Origin: Bacteroidota bacterium | Lineage (GTDB): Bacteria; Bacteroidota; Ignavibacteria; Tepidaquicellales; Tepidaquicellaceae | Assembly: GCA_003519545.1 (NCBI GenBank) | Contig: DOWN01000137.1 | Coordinates: 6,030-12,990, forward strand | Reading direction: 5' to 3' | Length of the DNA stretch: 6,961 nucleotides | In this document: piece after piece, positions 1 through 6,779 of the stretch | Layout of the letters: each line of letters begins with the position of its first letter | Numbering within the stretch: position 1 is the first letter of the stretch | Translations under genes and position numbers: made by a program | The notes under the pieces: generated by a model | What the model saw: only the letters and a program-made list of their open reading frames with translations | Database searches by the model: none | Told to the model about the DNA's origin: nothing

Positions 1-682
1 ATAAGAATAAAGGATTACCGACAATATATCTTTTAAAATATCTGAAAGGTTTAGATAAAAATCTTACGAACCATTCAAGACCAATTTTTCTAATAAAAAG
101 GGGTCCGCGAATTTTAGTACCTGAAAAAACTTTTATACCATCTCCAACACATATTAAAAATTTAAAATTCAGTTTTTCATAATTTTCAACTGCCCATTTT
201 TCCTGAAAAGGAGCACCAAGACCGACAATTAAAATATCAGGAGAAAAATCGTTTATACTATTAATTAAAGTATTATTATCGAAATTAAACCCTGAATTCA
301 CCCGTAAGTTATTAATTTCAGAGGATTCTCTCAATACTTTATTTAAGGTCTCATTTGTATCTCCAAAAAGGAATAATTTCAGATTTTTTTCATTTATCAA
401 ATTTTTCAATTGGATATAAAAATCAGAACCTGTCATTCTTTGCTTTAAAGGAGTTGAGGTATATAAAATTTTTGAAGCCAAATATACACCGATACCGTCA
501 GGATGTCGAATATCAAATTTTGCATAAAGAGACTGAAGTTCAGGATTTTTGTAAGCAAGATTTAAAGCATTTACATTTATGTATGTTATCAGAAATTTTT
601 GGGAAGATGATATATTTTCAGAAATAAATCTTATCATATCATCATAAGAAACATTTGAAATATTTATCCCGAGAATATTCAT
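1..682 (-). CDS. WecG/TagA/CpsF family (GT26) glycosyltransferase, 3' end cut by window edge
   Basis: Members of this family move an N-acetylmannosamine or other hexose unit from a nucleotide sugar to a lipid-linked sugar during teichoic acid, enterobacterial common antigen or capsule synthesis, at the cytoplasmic face of the membrane. I read 227 codons on the minus strand from ATG at 682-680 to the window edge with no stop. Seen in order: an N-terminal segment rich in N and L (about 30-45), HPDGIGV (60-66) with the conserved Asp62, QRMTGSDF (81-88) with the conserved Arg82, GLGAPFQEKW (154-163), and the C-terminal signature from GLEWFVRFL (201-209) to YIVGNPLFL (219-227). The family is usually about 240-250 residues, so only a short tail should be missing. 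The ATG overlaps the stop of the upstream GT4 gene as ATGA, implying translational coupling in one operon. The family call is firm; the sugar and acceptor are unknown. Confidence 0.9.
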   Translation of the reverse strand, partial: MNILGINISNVSYDDMIRFISENISSSQKFLITYINVNALNLAYKNPELQSLYAKFDIRHPDGIGVYLASKILYTSTPLKQRMTGSDFYIQLKNLINEKNLKLFLFGDTNETLNKVLRESSEINNLRVNSGFNFDNNTLINSINDFSPDILIVGLGAPFQEKWAVENYEKLNFKFLICVGDGIKVFSGTKIRGPLFIRKIGLEWFVRFLSKPFRYFKRYIVGNPLFL

Positions 683-1755
683 TTCAAAAGAGACTCAAAT
701 AAATTTATAAATTTAGGTATTACAGATTTTTCTGTAAAATTTTTCATAACATCATTGTTAAGATTTTCAGCCATAAGATTTGCGTTCGCCAGATTATCCA
801 TAACATATTGAATTTTCTCAGCGAGAGATTTAAAATCGGTTTTGGGAAATAGAAGTCCATTTTTGTAATCAACGATGAGTTCCGGAATTCCATCAGTATC
901 AGCACCTATGAAAGTTTTTTTATAAGCACCTGCGAGAAGCATAAACAAAGGAAACGGATCGCGGATAGAAGGTAAAACACATAGGTCAGCGGTATTGAAA
1001 TATTCCGATCTGTCGTAAACCGGAGGGAGAAAATTCACGGGAAGATTTTTTTCAGTGCAATAATTTCTGAGGAGTTGTTCCTCATCCCCTTCACCACAGA
1101 GATTTAAAATCAGATTTTTATTTTTAACAAGTTCAATTGCTTTTAGAAGTGTTGTAAAATTTTTCTCCTGATGAAATCGTCCGTCAGCATAGATTACAAA
1201 TTTATCATTTGGGTTTTGCTGAGGTGATAAATTTATTGATTGTGAGTCAATAAAAGGGTGAATAACTGAAACTAAATCCGAAGATTTTTTATAATCATTT
1301 ATTAATACATTTTTTAATCCGTTTGATACAGTAATTAATCGGTCAGAGTTATATTCAATAAAATATTTTTTATTCACAATAGATAAAACGGTCATTACAG
1401 ATTTAAACGAATTGTTTTTTGATTTTGCGAGTGATGTGAGAAGTTCAGTAAATCTGTGAGAGTTATGAATTATGTCAAGGGAATTTTCTTTTTGAATGCT
1501 GTTAATCAGGTTTATATTTCTGAAAATAGAAAGCGGATTTTTTGACGTAATATCAGAATGAAATATTTTAATTCCAAGCGGAATGAAACGTGACGTATCG
1601 CTGTCATTGGAGGTTAATAAATAACAGTTGATATTATTTTGAGATAAAAATTTAATTAATAAATATGTATAGTAGGATCTTCCGTCAGTTTTAGTAAAAT
1701 TTGGAACTATGAAGAGAATTTTCAAAGTTTTGAGTTTTTTCAAATATAAATTCAT
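679..1755 (-). CDS. Glycosyltransferase family 4 (GT-B fold)
   Basis: This 358-residue protein has the two-domain GT-B layout of retaining GT4 glycosyltransferases that build surface glycans on the cytoplasmic side of the membrane. The N-terminal domain begins with the beta strand KILFIVPNF (12-20) and includes DIIHNSH (94-100) and ITVSNGLKNV (141-150). The C-terminal nucleotide-sugar domain shows GRFHQEKNF (192-200) with Arg193 and Lys198, LCGEGDE (219-225), FNTADLCVLPS (253-263) and GIPELI (289-294). The usual E-x7-E motif is degenerate: at 266-274 it reads D...L, so the second Glu is absent. The annotated start is ATG at 1755 without a Shine-Dalgarno sequence. A TTG at residue 11 (position 1725) would give the more family-typical beginning KILFIVP and is a real alternative. 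The stop overlaps the start of the downstream GT26 gene by 4 bp. Length is normal for the family. The donor and acceptor cannot be inferred. Confidence 0.88.
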   Translation of the reverse strand: MNLYLKKLKTLKILFIVPNFTKTDGRSYYTYLLIKFLSQNNINCYLLTSNDSDTSRFIPLGIKIFHSDITSKNPLSIFRNINLINSIQKENSLDIIHNSHRFTELLTSLAKSKNNSFKSVMTVLSIVNKKYFIEYNSDRLITVSNGLKNVLINDYKKSSDLVSVIHPFIDSQSINLSPQQNPNDKFVIYADGRFHQEKNFTTLLKAIELVKNKNLILNLCGEGDEEQLLRNYCTEKNLPVNFLPPVYDRSEYFNTADLCVLPSIRDPFPLFMLLAGAYKKTFIGADTDGIPELIVDYKNGLLFPKTDFKSLAEKIQYVMDNLANANLMAENLNNDVMKNFTEKSVIPKFINLFESLLK

Positions 1756-1809
1756 ATTAATTTAATAATAAAACTTAATCAATGAAAATTAGTAAATACA
1801 AAAAGGGTG
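1756..1809. promoter_or_regulatory. Divergent intergenic region between GT4 gene and methyltransferase cassette
   Basis: About 54 bp of nearly pure A/T sequence separates the leftward GT4 gene from the rightward methyltransferase gene. If both gene sets start here, their promoters must lie in this stretch or inside the opposing coding starts. I compared it by eye with sigma70 boxes and with the Bacteroidota TTTG/TAnnTTTG pattern and found no convincing match for either direction. A TTGATT/TAATAT pair with 17-bp spacing exists on the minus strand, but its -10 box overlaps the GT4 ATG, so it could serve only the downstream TTG start. This is a positional inference, not a recognised promoter. 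Confidence 0.3.
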
Positions 1810-2532
1810 ATGAAAAATAGAGTGATAGAAGATATTTTTGGAAAAGCATTATTGCAATACTGGGAAGGAGATAAAAAAAGTGTACATACTATAATAAGAG
1901 AGGACGGGTATAAAGAAGTTTTTAAAAATTCTGAATATTTCAAAAAGACTTTTACAGATAATGAAAAAATTTTAAACAAATTTGCTTATGGAAAAATTTT
2001 GGATGCCGGGTGCGGAGCGGGAAGATGTATTTTGTATTTTCAAAATAAAGGTTTTAAAATAACCGGTGCAGATATTTCTAAAAATGCTGTAAAAGTATGT
2101 AAAGCACGTGACTGTAATTCGGTTTTGAGAAAGGATATATTGAAAGATGATTTGGGAATAAATAAATATGATACTATTTTACTTTATGGTCACAACATAG
2201 GAATAGCAGGAAAATTGAAAAACGTAAAGCCAATGTTATTAAATTTGAAAAGATCATTAAAGGGTGGAGGACGAATTTTAATAAATACACTTGATGTAAA
2301 GGAAACAACAAATCCTGATCATTTATTGTATCATAAATACAAAAAACAGAATGGAAAATATATTGGAGAGATAAAAATTCGAATTGAAGCTAACGGTGAA
2401 AAGAGTAAATGGTTTTATTGGTTACATCTTGAGCCAAAAAAATTAATTGAAATAGCAAGTGAATGCAAAATGAAATCTGAAATTGTTGGTAAATCCGGAT
2501 CAGATTATGCTATTGTTTTATTTAAAAAATAA
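1810..2532 (+). CDS. Class I SAM-dependent methyltransferase
   Basis: This is a protein of about 240 residues with the Rossmann-like fold of class I methyltransferases, which transfer the methyl group of S-adenosylmethionine to an unidentified substrate, probably in the cytoplasm. Numbering is from the ATG. Motif I is ILDAGCGAGR (63-72). The acidic residue ending beta 2 is Asp88 in GADIS (86-90). YDTILLYGHN (120-129) is the beta 4 region, and LKGGGRILIN (150-159) is the typical loop and strand after helix D. Roughly 60 residues precede motif I, which often form a substrate-binding cap. The start is either GTG at 1807 or ATG at 1810; I prefer ATG. It is the first gene of the four-gene plus-strand block, with only 10 bp before the next start. 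Nothing identifies the substrate. Confidence 0.85.
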   Translation: MKNRVIEDIFGKALLQYWEGDKKSVHTIIREDGYKEVFKNSEYFKKTFTDNEKILNKFAYGKILDAGCGAGRCILYFQNKGFKITGADISKNAVKVCKARDCNSVLRKDILKDDLGINKYDTILLYGHNIGIAGKLKNVKPMLLNLKRSLKGGGRILINTLDVKETTNPDHLLYHKYKKQNGKYIGEIKIRIEANGEKSKWFYWLHLEPKKLIEIASECKMKSEIVGKSGSDYAIVLFKK

Positions 2533-2542
2533 AAAATTAAAA

Positions 2543-2914
2543 ATGAAAAACTTAAATCCATTAGTATATTTTGAAATACCTGTTAATGATTTAGACAGGG
2601 CTGTGGAATTTTACAGTAAAGTATTTGGATATGAATTTGAACGGGGCGATATTCACGGAAACGAGATGGCATTTTTTCCATATGGAGATGGAATGCCCGG
2701 AGCAACGGGAGCATTGGCAAAGGGAGAAATATATAAACCGACTAAGGATGGGGCTGTTTTATATTTGAAGTGTGATAAAATATATGATATATTGAAACGT
2801 GTAACCGAACTCGGTAGTGAAATTTTATTTCCAAAGACATCAGTTCCTACAGGTGGCTTCGTTGCGGAGTTTGAAGATTCAGAAGGAAACAGAATTGCAG
2901 TCTTGGGTGACTGA
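2543..2914 (+). CDS. VOC superfamily (glyoxalase/bleomycin-resistance fold) protein
   Basis: This 123-residue protein has the vicinal oxygen chelate fold, whose members are small metal-binding isomerases, dioxygenases or binding proteins. Two beta-alpha-beta-beta-beta modules are recognisable. The first starts at VYFEIPVNDLDRAVEFYSK (8-26), the classic opening of the group described as related to lactoylglutathione lyase. The second begins near AVLYLKCDKI (71-80), passes through VPTGGFVAEF (101-110) and ends with EDSEGNRIAVL (111-121). Glu11 and Glu114 sit where VOC proteins often carry metal ligands. The reading frame is open upstream to 2483, but I chose ATG at 2543 because the homologous fold starts there and because the earlier start would overlap the methyltransferase by 50 bp. 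The upstream 10 bp are A/T only, with no Shine-Dalgarno sequence. It lies in an operon between a methyltransferase and a CrtC/AttH-like gene. The actual reaction is unknown. Confidence 0.85.
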   Translation: MKNLNPLVYFEIPVNDLDRAVEFYSKVFGYEFERGDIHGNEMAFFPYGDGMPGATGALAKGEIYKPTKDGAVLYLKCDKIYDILKRVTELGSEILFPKTSVPTGGFVAEFEDSEGNRIAVLGD

Positions 2915-2944
2915 AAAATTAATTCTAAATTTAAAAAAAAGAAA

Positions 2945-4390
2945 ATGGGAAATTTAAATTTTTATATCGGGAAGTATCTGGATCAGGTTAGGGGGGAAGT
3001 GAATAAGTTAACTGACTCAAAGACAGGGAAAAAAGTTGATATACCGCATTTTGATATTTTGAAGAAGGCAAGTGAAAGTCTTGAAGGAAGTGAGATAGTG
3101 AAAGATAAAATGTATATAATTCAAACGATGCTTGGAAGAGCGGGATGCACTGATATGAATACAATAGGGAAGGATTACAAAATCAATTTTCCTTTTGATC
3201 ATCATTTACATTTGGATATGGGTCCTGAGTGGTATTGGATTGGGCTTCATGGTGATGTGAAAAACAAAGATGGTAAGCAAGGAAGGATTTCAGCATTAAT
3301 AGTAATGAAAAGAAACAGATGTGTCGGGATTGAAATTCAAAAAGAAGCGGGATGGAGCGATATAGATGCAAATATTGTGAATAATCTGGCAACTGTAACG
3401 CTCGATTTTGGAGTTGGTGAGAAAAAATATTTCAGAAGAAACAGAAATTCAAAATGGTTGTTATCAGGCGAAGATAAAGACGGGGATGTAAAGTTTAGCA
3501 AAGATGGAGAAAAGTTTTTATATAAATGCGGTGATGATGTTTTTTCGGGAAGTGAAAATGTATTACCTTTGAATATAACAGTTAATGACGGGGAAAATAT
3601 GAAAATGAATTTAACATTTGACTGCAATAAAAATTTTAACAGAGAGAATTCATTTTTTCTACAGGGGATACCAAATCTACACATTGGTGGAAGCGGTGGA
3701 ACGGGCTTAACTCCTATACCGACACCGGGAATATATTACAGTTGGCCACAGTTGCTTGTTACAGGTGATATTTCAGTAGGGGGAGAAACATATAAAATTC
3801 AAAACGGTATTGCCTGGATGGATCATCAACTAATGATGATAAGTCTTGAAAATGCTGAAGGTAAGGAATCACCGATTCCTTTTGTGGAAGATTTCAAACC
3901 ATATAACGGATGGACATGGCAATATTTTAATTTAAAAAATGGTGATGCCTTTACCGGTTCATCATTTATGACCGGAGAAATGACAAATGAAATGGTATTT
4001 CCTTATGGTTATTACATAGAAAATCACAAAGACAAATGGAAAGCACATTATATAACGGGGAAACTTATGCAGATGTATGAGAAACAATTCCCTGAGTTCA
4101 CAGAGTTAATAAATAGCAACAAAGTAAATTTATCAATTATACGTTCTTTTGAAAAACTGAAAAGTTTATTCGGTAAACCACTTACGGGAATTGGTGTTCC
4201 TTGGAATGATGACGGGACATTTAATGAAACCAACTGGGTATTGACGGCAGAGATACCTGCGGATTTTTTTGATTTGACAGGAGAATTTGCAGATGGTGTG
4301 GGATATTTAGAATATGTGGGATTTCAGAAAGTAGAAGATTTTGAAAAAATTTGTTTGGATATTTTACAAAACAATAAGTTACCATATTGA
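2945..4390 (+). CDS. CrtC/AttH-like (lipocalin-like hydratase family) protein
   Basis: This 481-residue protein resembles the CrtC/AttH family, whose known members include carotenoid 1,2-hydratase (hydroxyneurosporene synthase) and proteins annotated as predicted secreted hydrolases; fold relatives act on hydrophobic polyenes. Visible family-like segments are a His-rich stretch with His86, His87 and His89, then EWYWIGLHGD (95-104) matching the EWWY-type motif. A second cluster has YYSWPQLLVTGD (264-275), GIAWMDHQL (288-296) matching the W-x-D-x-Q pattern, and GWTWQYFNL (322-330). No N-terminal signal peptide or membrane segment is visible, so a cytoplasmic location is likely, unlike the secreted members. 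It is longer than the roughly 350-400 residues I expect for the family, with about 80 extra residues before the His-rich stretch. It starts at ATG after an A-rich leader 30 bp downstream of the VOC gene. No other carotenoid genes are present, so carotenoid hydration is not supported. The family call is moderate; the function is unknown. Confidence 0.68.
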   Translation: MGNLNFYIGKYLDQVRGEVNKLTDSKTGKKVDIPHFDILKKASESLEGSEIVKDKMYIIQTMLGRAGCTDMNTIGKDYKINFPFDHHLHLDMGPEWYWIGLHGDVKNKDGKQGRISALIVMKRNRCVGIEIQKEAGWSDIDANIVNNLATVTLDFGVGEKKYFRRNRNSKWLLSGEDKDGDVKFSKDGEKFLYKCGDDVFSGSENVLPLNITVNDGENMKMNLTFDCNKNFNRENSFFLQGIPNLHIGGSGGTGLTPIPTPGIYYSWPQLLVTGDISVGGETYKIQNGIAWMDHQLMMISLENAEGKESPIPFVEDFKPYNGWTWQYFNLKNGDAFTGSSFMTGEMTNEMVFPYGYYIENHKDKWKAHYITGKLMQMYEKQFPEFTELINSNKVNLSIIRSFEKLKSLFGKPLTGIGVPWNDDGTFNETNWVLTAEIPADFFDLTGEFADGVGYLEYVGFQKVEDFEKICLDILQNNKLPY

Positions 4391-5163
4391 AAATAAAAGG
4401 GATAAAAGAAAAAGTTTTTAATTATGAATCAGAAGAAGTTGATTATTCAGGAATTAGAAAAACTGACAAGAGAATCGCAGGGTATATAAATGCGGAATTT
4501 AAACCGGGAGATATTATTATCAATGTAGGAGCGGGTTCCGGCTCATACGAACCGGATGATAATTACGTAATTGCAGTAGAGCCATCAAAAGCAATGAGAG
4601 AGCAGAGACTGAAGAACGGAAAAAATCCTGCAATAAATTCGAGTGCGGAGAATTTACCTTTTGATGATAATTCATTTGATTGTTCGACAGCGTTTTTAAC
4701 AATTCATCACTGGATAGATTTAGAAAAAGGTTTGAATGAGATGAAAAGAGTTACGAGGAATAAAATAATTATTATGACTTATAATCCTGATGAACTCGAA
4801 ATATTTTGGAATGCAAAATATTTTGAGGAACTGGTGAATGTGGAAAGAATGAGATATCCTAAAATAGAAAAAGTGAAAGATATTTTGAAATTAAAGTGTG
4901 AGATAAAATCAATTCCAATTCCTAAAGATTGTGAAGATGGATTTCAGGAAGCGTTTTATGGAAGACCTGAAAAATTCTTAGAACGGAAAGTTAGAAAAGC
5001 ACAATCAGCATGGGGATATCTTGAGAATGGGAAAGAGGAAGAGTTAGTAGAAAGACTAAAAGTTGAATTAGAGAATGGCGAATGGGAAAGGAAATACGGT
5101 CATTTCAGAAATCAGGATTTTTTCGAAGGTGCATTGAAGTTACTGGTTTTTAAAAAATTATGA
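4387..5163 (+). CDS. Class I SAM-dependent methyltransferase (Methyltransf_11 type), TTG start
   Basis: This 258-residue protein is a second class I methyltransferase, clearly different from the one at the start of the block. Motif I is IINVGAGSGSY (44-54). AVEPS (63-67) supplies the acidic Glu65 that binds the ribose of S-adenosylmethionine. SAENLPFDDNSFD (86-98) and the stretch from TIHHW (105-109) to MKRVTR (119-124) are hallmarks of the Methyltransf_11 family. The only start that keeps the N-terminal region is TTG at 4387, which overlaps the stop of the previous gene as TTGA; no ATG occurs in frame before residue 70. This suggests coupling to the CrtC/AttH-like gene. The C-terminal 100 residues are charged and carry no motif I recognise. 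The last 6 bp overlap the end of the opposing GT2 gene. The substrate is unknown. Confidence 0.86.
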   Translation: MKIKGIKEKVFNYESEEVDYSGIRKTDKRIAGYINAEFKPGDIIINVGAGSGSYEPDDNYVIAVEPSKAMREQRLKNGKNPAINSSAENLPFDDNSFDCSTAFLTIHHWIDLEKGLNEMKRVTRNKIIIMTYNPDELEIFWNAKYFEELVNVERMRYPKIEKVKDILKLKCEIKSIPIPKDCEDGFQEAFYGRPEKFLERKVRKAQSAWGYLENGKEEELVERLKVELENGEWERKYGHFRNQDFFEGALKLLVFKKL

Positions 5164-5181
5164 ATTGAGTAAATTTTTTAA
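5150..5181. terminator. Possible bidirectional AT-only hairpin at convergent gene ends
   Basis: Where the plus-strand cassette meets the opposing GT2 gene there is a perfect 10-bp inverted repeat, TTAAAAAATT at 5150-5159 and AATTTTTTAA at 5172-5181, around a 12-nt loop. Its symmetry would give an A-tract, a stem and a U-tract in both directions, as in some bidirectional terminators. The stem has no G or C and should be weak, and such repeats arise by chance in AT-rich DNA. It lies within coding sequence of both genes. Confidence 0.25.
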
Positions 5182-6063
5182 TTCTAAATTATGCTTAGAT
5201 GAACCTTTAAGTTTTGATTTGAGGATTAATTTTAAACGTGAGCTTTTTAGTTTTTTGAAAAGCGGGTCAGGTAGTAATGTGTTAAACCAGAGGAAAATAT
5301 TTTTCAAGTCCGGTTTATTTAGTAAATTTTTTCTTGCTTGGGATTTACTGCCATAAAAAAAATAAATTTTACCTTTTAGGGTAGGGTTGGTTTTTACAAA
5401 GTTATCCGAAAGTAGCATTTCTAAAGTTTGATGAGAATCAGGGTTGTAGCTTAATGATGATTCGTGAAATCTTTTGAATCCAAGATAATCAGGAAGATTA
5501 TAAAATGAACATTTATCTTTTAACCTGAACCAAAGTTCGTAATCTTCATTCACTTTATATGTCTCATCGTATCCGCCATATCTTAAAATTTTTTCACGAT
5601 TAAATAAAGCGGTTGTATGATTTACAGGGTTATGAAGATACATATTTTTTTTGATTTCTGAATCAGAGACAGGAGGATTCCAAAAAAACATAACTTTATC
5701 ATTTCTGAAATATATTACAGCGGAGGAAAGAATATCGGTTCCCGGATTTGCGGATAAATATTTCACAGATTTTAAAAGCCAATCGGGGAGGTTAATATCA
5801 TCTGAATCAATGCGGGCTATATAATCACCGGTACATTTGGAAAGTCCATAATTAAGAGAAGATGCAAGACCTGAATGATTTTTTTTATAATATTTAATTC
5901 TTTCATCTGAAAAAGATGAAATTATCTTTGAAGTATTATCCGTGCTCCCGTCATCAACAATTACAAATTCAAAATTTTCATAAGACTGATTTAAAACAGA
6001 CTTAATTGCAAACGCTAAATATTTCTCAGAATTATGTACAGGCATCAATACAGATATTTTCAT
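5158..6063 (-). CDS. Glycosyltransferase family 2 (GT-A fold)
   Basis: This 301-residue protein is a typical GT2 enzyme, transferring a sugar from a nucleotide donor to a growing surface glycan with inversion. The N-terminal GT-A domain begins at the first residues with ISVLMPVHNSEKYL (3-16). It contains SVLNQSYENFEFVIVDDGSTD (22-42), GLASSLNYGL (65-74) and the metal-binding DSD at 86-88 followed by Asp89. HNPVNHTTALFNR (144-156) and the likely catalytic base region NEDYELWFRL (172-181) complete the core. The last 90 residues are basic and lack a hydrophobic span, so the protein should be cytoplasmic or peripheral to the membrane. The ATG at 6063 overlaps the stop of the upstream GT4 gene as ATGA, implying a coupled pair. 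Its 3' end overlaps that of the plus-strand methyltransferase by 6 bp. The family is certain; the sugar specificity is not. Confidence 0.92.
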   Translation of the reverse strand: MKISVLMPVHNSEKYLAFAIKSVLNQSYENFEFVIVDDGSTDNTSKIISSFSDERIKYYKKNHSGLASSLNYGLSKCTGDYIARIDSDDINLPDWLLKSVKYLSANPGTDILSSAVIYFRNDKVMFFWNPPVSDSEIKKNMYLHNPVNHTTALFNREKILRYGGYDETYKVNEDYELWFRLKDKCSFYNLPDYLGFKRFHESSLSYNPDSHQTLEMLLSDNFVKTNPTLKGKIYFFYGSKSQARKNLLNKPDLKNIFLWFNTLLPDPLFKKLKSSRLKLILKSKLKGSSKHNLELKNLLNS

Positions 6064-6779
6064 ATAAGCGATGAATAAAGTTTATAATGTTTTTCAATCA
6101 TTTCATCAAAAGAATAATCACGGGAAACTCTACGGTGATAATTTTTAGCCAAAGGCACATACCGTATTAAATCGTTTGTTATTTTATCCAGCAATTCTTT
6201 AGCGGATTTTAAATCATTAACATTTATTATGTATCCGTCTTTTTTATCCTCAAAATTATTTTTTAACCCAAGAAAATCTGAAGTTATAATTAAGTTGGAA
6301 CACATTCCTGCTTGCAATAACGTCACAGGAAATCCTTCATTTTCAGAGAGAGAAGGGTAAATAAAAATATGAGATAAAGAGAGTAACGATTTGAAATCAC
6401 TTACGATGCCTAAGAATTTAACTTTACCACCAAGTGAATCATTTAATTTTTGTAAATTTGATTTTTCAATTCCCTCACCCGCAATTGAGAAAGAAATTGA
6501 AGAATTGTTTTTGTATTCAGATGCGAGATGAACAAAAAACTCAATATTTTTTTCTTTGACAAATCTTGATGATGTTAAAATATTAATTGATGAAGTATTA
6601 GAAATAAATTTATTTTCATCAAACGGAATGAAATCCATTCCATGCTTTATTAATACAGTATTTTCACCTTGATAGCGATTACTAGTATGTTCATTTGTCA
6701 TTATAATTTTATCAGCGATAAACTCTTTTAATTTTCCCGGAGTTGATAACAAACCGTGGTTTGTCTGAACAGTTTTCAC
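6060..6779 (-). CDS. Glycosyltransferase family 4, open part of a 5'-disrupted or 5'-truncated gene
   Basis: From GTG at 6779 this gives 239 residues, well short of the roughly 350-380 of intact GT4 enzymes. It carries the whole nucleotide-sugar domain: the interdomain segment VLIKHGMDF (42-50), LTSSRFVKEKN (68-78) with the donor-binding Arg72 and Lys77, IAGEGIEKSNL (99-109), FLGIVSDFKSLLSLSHIFIYPSLS (122-145), and EGFPVTLLQA (148-157). The last is the E-x7-E region, but its second Glu is Gln156. Only the end of the acceptor domain, TVQTNHGLL (3-11), is included. The GTG is probably not the true start, because the same frame continues with family-like sequence upstream to 6935 before a stop codon. 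The stop at 6060-6062 overlaps the GT2 start, consistent with co-expression in a polysaccharide locus. Donor and acceptor are unknown. Confidence 0.8.
   Translation of the reverse strand: MKTVQTNHGLLSTPGKLKEFIADKIIMTNEHTSNRYQGENTVLIKHGMDFIPFDENKFISNTSSINILTSSRFVKEKNIEFFVHLASEYKNNSSISFSIAGEGIEKSNLQKLNDSLGGKVKFLGIVSDFKSLLSLSHIFIYPSLSENEGFPVTLLQAGMCSNLIITSDFLGLKNNFEDKKDGYIINVNDLKSAKELLDKITNDLIRYVPLAKNYHRRVSRDYSFDEMIEKHYKLYSSLI

Noticed and set aside
355..627. A 90-codon open frame on the plus strand
   Set aside because: It is antisense to the well-supported WecG/TagA/CpsF gene, which has conserved motifs across this interval, and its own translation has no recognisable domain.
1779..1979. A 66-codon minus-strand open frame with hydrophobic residues
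   Set aside because: It lies antisense to the start of the methyltransferase gene; the hydrophobicity is what reverse-complemented Lys/Glu-rich codons produce.
2483..2542. An upstream ATG extending the VOC protein by 20 residues
   Set aside because: It would overlap the methyltransferase by 50 bp, and the added residues are not part of the VOC fold; the ATG at 2543 fits the family start.
1810..5163. Horizontal transfer of the cassette inferred from base composition
   Set aside because: Counting G+C in sampled 60-base lines gave overlapping ranges inside and outside the block, so composition does not support a foreign origin.
2919..5190. A 13-bp direct repeat, TTAATTCTAAATT, at 2919-2931 and 5178-5190
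   Set aside because: In DNA this rich in A and T, several matches of this length are expected by chance in 7 kb, and the copies do not bracket a sensible element.
5165..5356. A 63-codon plus-strand open frame after the second methyltransferase
   Set aside because: It is antisense to the C-terminal part of the GT2 gene and has no features of its own.
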